DNA of 6,277 nt. It comes from Treponema sp. GTDB lineage: Bacteria > Spirochaetota > Spirochaetia > Treponematales > Treponemataceae. Positions 4,448 through 6,277 of this stretch are shown piece by piece (the stretch's first letter is position 1; every line of letters begins with the position of its first letter). The notes beneath the pieces are model-generated. The model had not been told where the DNA came from and did no database searches. It was given only the letters and a program-made list of their open reading frames with translations. A program made the translations under genes and the position numbers. The stretch spans positions 1 through 6,277 of the forward strand of contig JAFOTA010000006.1 of the NCBI GenBank assembly GCA_017421145.1, in the 5' to 3' direction.

Positions 4448-6277
4448 ATGAAATCTAATAAAAAGTATCTAAGGTTCCTGATTACTGCAGGAGCGGTCTT
4501 TTTGGTGTCCGTTGTACTGCAGTTTTCAGGAATCACGGGTTGGTTTGAAAGAAAGTCGTATGACATGCGCATGTCGGCTACGGCAGATGCATTCGAACCG
4601 TCGGAAGACATAACGCTCGTGCTTTTGGATCAGGAAAGCCTGAACTGGGCAAGCGAAACGCTCGGATGGTCATATCCATGGCCGCGTGAATCATACGCAA
4701 AGATAATCGACTTTTTCAACCGCGCAAACGCAGCGTCAATAGCATTTGATATGTTGTACACGGAACCATCGATGTACGGTCCTGAAGATGACAGGATTCT
4801 CGGCGAAGCATGCAGCAATTTCGGACGTGTAATTGAAACCGTGTACTATTCACCTGAGGCTACGAAAATCGCATCTGGAGACGGAACGGAATACCCGGCA
4901 CCGCTCTACCCGGTCGATGACATCAAAAACAATGCAGCAATACTAGGAAACGTCACAAGCTCCCTTGACGGCGACGGAACTGCAAGGCGGAACAGATTCT
5001 ATTCCACTTCACCGCTTGCAGAACCTGGACTTGCGGTCGCGAGCCTTATCGTAGGGGAAAATTTACCTGATCTGAAGAAGATTCCTCTTGCAAGTGACGG
5101 AGGCATGTACATCCGCTTCCAACGTTCGCTCGACAACTACATTCCATATAATGCCGAGCAGATAATCAGGACGGAGCTTGCAATAGAAGAAGCTGAAAAA
5201 AACGGCGAAGAATTCGATCCTGGAGATGACCTGCTTGATCTGGAGCAGTTTGAAGGAAGCCACGTGTTCTTCGGTCTTTATGCACCGGGACTCTTCGATA
5301 TCTGTACCACACCGATCGGAACAAACTATCCTGGAGTCGGAGTGCATGTGTGCCAGCTGGACACAATACTGAACGAATCATATCTTTTTGAGTCGCCGCT
5401 TTGGGTCACGCTTCTCATAATCGCACTGGCATCAATACTCGGATGTTTCATAGGCGGAGTCACAAAACAGGCCAACGCAAAATCCGTGCTGATTGAAGTG
5501 CTTATTTTCATCGTAGTGATCGCAGCGTATATCGGAGCAACGATCGGAGCTTTCATACCCGGACTCATAATGCCATTCTTCGTGCCTTTGCTTGCACTTT
5601 CAGGAGCTTTCATCGCATCGATCCTTGAAACATACCTCACTGAAGGAAAACAGAGGCGCTACCTGAAAACGGCGTTCAAGCAGTACCTCAGCCCGACGGT
5701 CATCGAAAATCTGATCGAAAACCCGGACCTTCTCAAGCTCGGCGGCGAAAGACGTGAAATCACGGCATTCTTTTCGGACATCCAGGGATTCACGACGATT
5801 TCAGAAAGCATGACACCTGAAGGGATGACGCAGTTCCTCAACCTCTACCTGAGCGAAATGTCGGACATAATCATGGCACACGGCGGAACGATCGACAAAT
5901 ACGAGGGTGACGCAATCATCGCATTCTGGAACGCACCTACATTTGAAGAAGACCACGCAAAACGCGGAATAGATGCCGCGCTTGAATGCCAGAAAAAGCT
6001 CGTTGAAATGCAGGACGAACTTATGAAGATTACTGGAAAACCGGTAAAGCAGAGAATCGGTCTCAACACAGGAATTGCGACAGTCGGAAACTTCGGCTCC
6101 AGAAACCGCTTCGACTACACGATGATGGGAGACACAGTAAACCTTGCCTCTCGTCTTGAAGGAATCAACAAGCAGTACGGAACATACACCATGTGCTCAA
6201 AGGCAACAATGGATTCCGCCGTAGAACACGGATTTACGCTCCCGTTCAGGAATGTCGGAAAAGTAGCCGTAGTCGGA
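4448..6277 (+). CDS. CHASE2-domain membrane adenylate cyclase, 3' end missing
   Basis: Makes cAMP from ATP in response to an extracytoplasmic signal. The 610 residues present run off the window without a stop. Order: membrane helix (about 8-28); CHASE2 sensor (about 32-312), with ITLVLLDQESL (55-65), WPRESYAKII (78-87), AFDMLYTEP (99-107) and CTTPIGTNYPGVGVH (286-300); three membrane helices (about 317-395); a short linker with FKQYLSPTVIENLI (410-423); then a class III cyclase domain from about 436. Metal-binding aspartates are D444 (FFSDIQGFT) and D488 (KYEGDAI). K484 and T558 occupy the purine-specifying positions and fit ATP rather than GTP. N565 and R569 (NLASRLEG) are the transition-state residues. 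All are intact, so it should be active. Odd points are an acidic insertion at about 241-269 within CHASE2 and three extracytoplasmic cysteines (C122, C286, C302). The start follows AGGGGA (4439-4444) and is 12 nt from the protease stop, so cotranscription is likely. The ligand is unknown. Confidence 0.95.
   Translation, partial: MKSNKKYLRFLITAGAVFLVSVVLQFSGITGWFERKSYDMRMSATADAFEPSEDITLVLLDQESLNWASETLGWSYPWPRESYAKIIDFFNRANAASIAFDMLYTEPSMYGPEDDRILGEACSNFGRVIETVYYSPEATKIASGDGTEYPAPLYPVDDIKNNAAILGNVTSSLDGDGTARRNRFYSTSPLAEPGLAVASLIVGENLPDLKKIPLASDGGMYIRFQRSLDNYIPYNAEQIIRTELAIEEAEKNGEEFDPGDDLLDLEQFEGSHVFFGLYAPGLFDICTTPIGTNYPGVGVHVCQLDTILNESYLFESPLWVTLLIIALASILGCFIGGVTKQANAKSVLIEVLIFIVVIAAYIGATIGAFIPGLIMPFFVPLLALSGAFIASILETYLTEGKQRRYLKTAFKQYLSPTVIENLIENPDLLKLGGERREITAFFSDIQGFTTISESMTPEGMTQFLNLYLSEMSDIIMAHGGTIDKYEGDAIIAFWNAPTFEEDHAKRGIDAALECQKKLVEMQDELMKITGKPVKQRIGLNTGIATVGNFGSRNRFDYTMMGDTVNLASRLEGINKQYGTYTMCSKATMDSAVEHGFTLPFRNVGKVAVVG

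Noticed and set aside
5063..5640. Several - strand open frames of 71-104 codons antisense to the cyclase
   Set aside because: They overlap one another and the CHASE2/cyclase gene, and none has a recognisable domain or start signal.

Overview
The window looks like chromosomal DNA from a spirochaete, most likely a Treponema. The reasons are indirect: medium base composition, a lipoprotein signal with a loose spirochaete-type lipobox (LFSSC), short A/T-rich promoters, and a CHASE2 adenylate cyclase beside secreted SH3-like and M48 proteins. Genus is an inference from gene style, not from a marker gene. I see no tRNA, rRNA, CRISPR array, insertion sequence or phage gene.

Left part (1-1536): aat, encoding leucyl/phenylalanyl-tRNA-protein transferase of the N-degron pathway, is complete on the + strand. 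It converges on an unrecognised four-helix membrane protein on the - strand. A strong hairpin that works in both directions lies between them and includes the end of aat. Upstream of the membrane protein is a leader of about 145 nt with its own good promoter and possible RNA structure. Beyond it, a divergent + strand promoter starts the next operon.

Middle part (1537-4435): two successive copies of a two-gene cassette. Each has a secreted 160-residue SH3-like protein followed by an M48 zinc metalloprotease. The stop of the first gene overlaps the start of the second in the same ATGATG arrangement in both copies. The proteins are clearly paralogous, so the cassette arose by tandem duplication. 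The first protease carries an ordinary cleavable signal and the second looks like a lipoprotein, so the pair has probably diverged in location.

Right part (4448-6277, running off the end): a membrane adenylate cyclase with an extracytoplasmic CHASE2 sensor, three membrane helices and a class III cyclase domain with all visible catalytic residues intact. It starts 12 nt after the second protease and is probably cotranscribed with it. Taken together, 1537-6277 may be an envelope-facing unit: secreted SH3 proteins and proteases acting outside the cytoplasmic membrane, next to a sensor that reports to the cytoplasm through cAMP. The gene order is seen; the functional link is a hypothesis.
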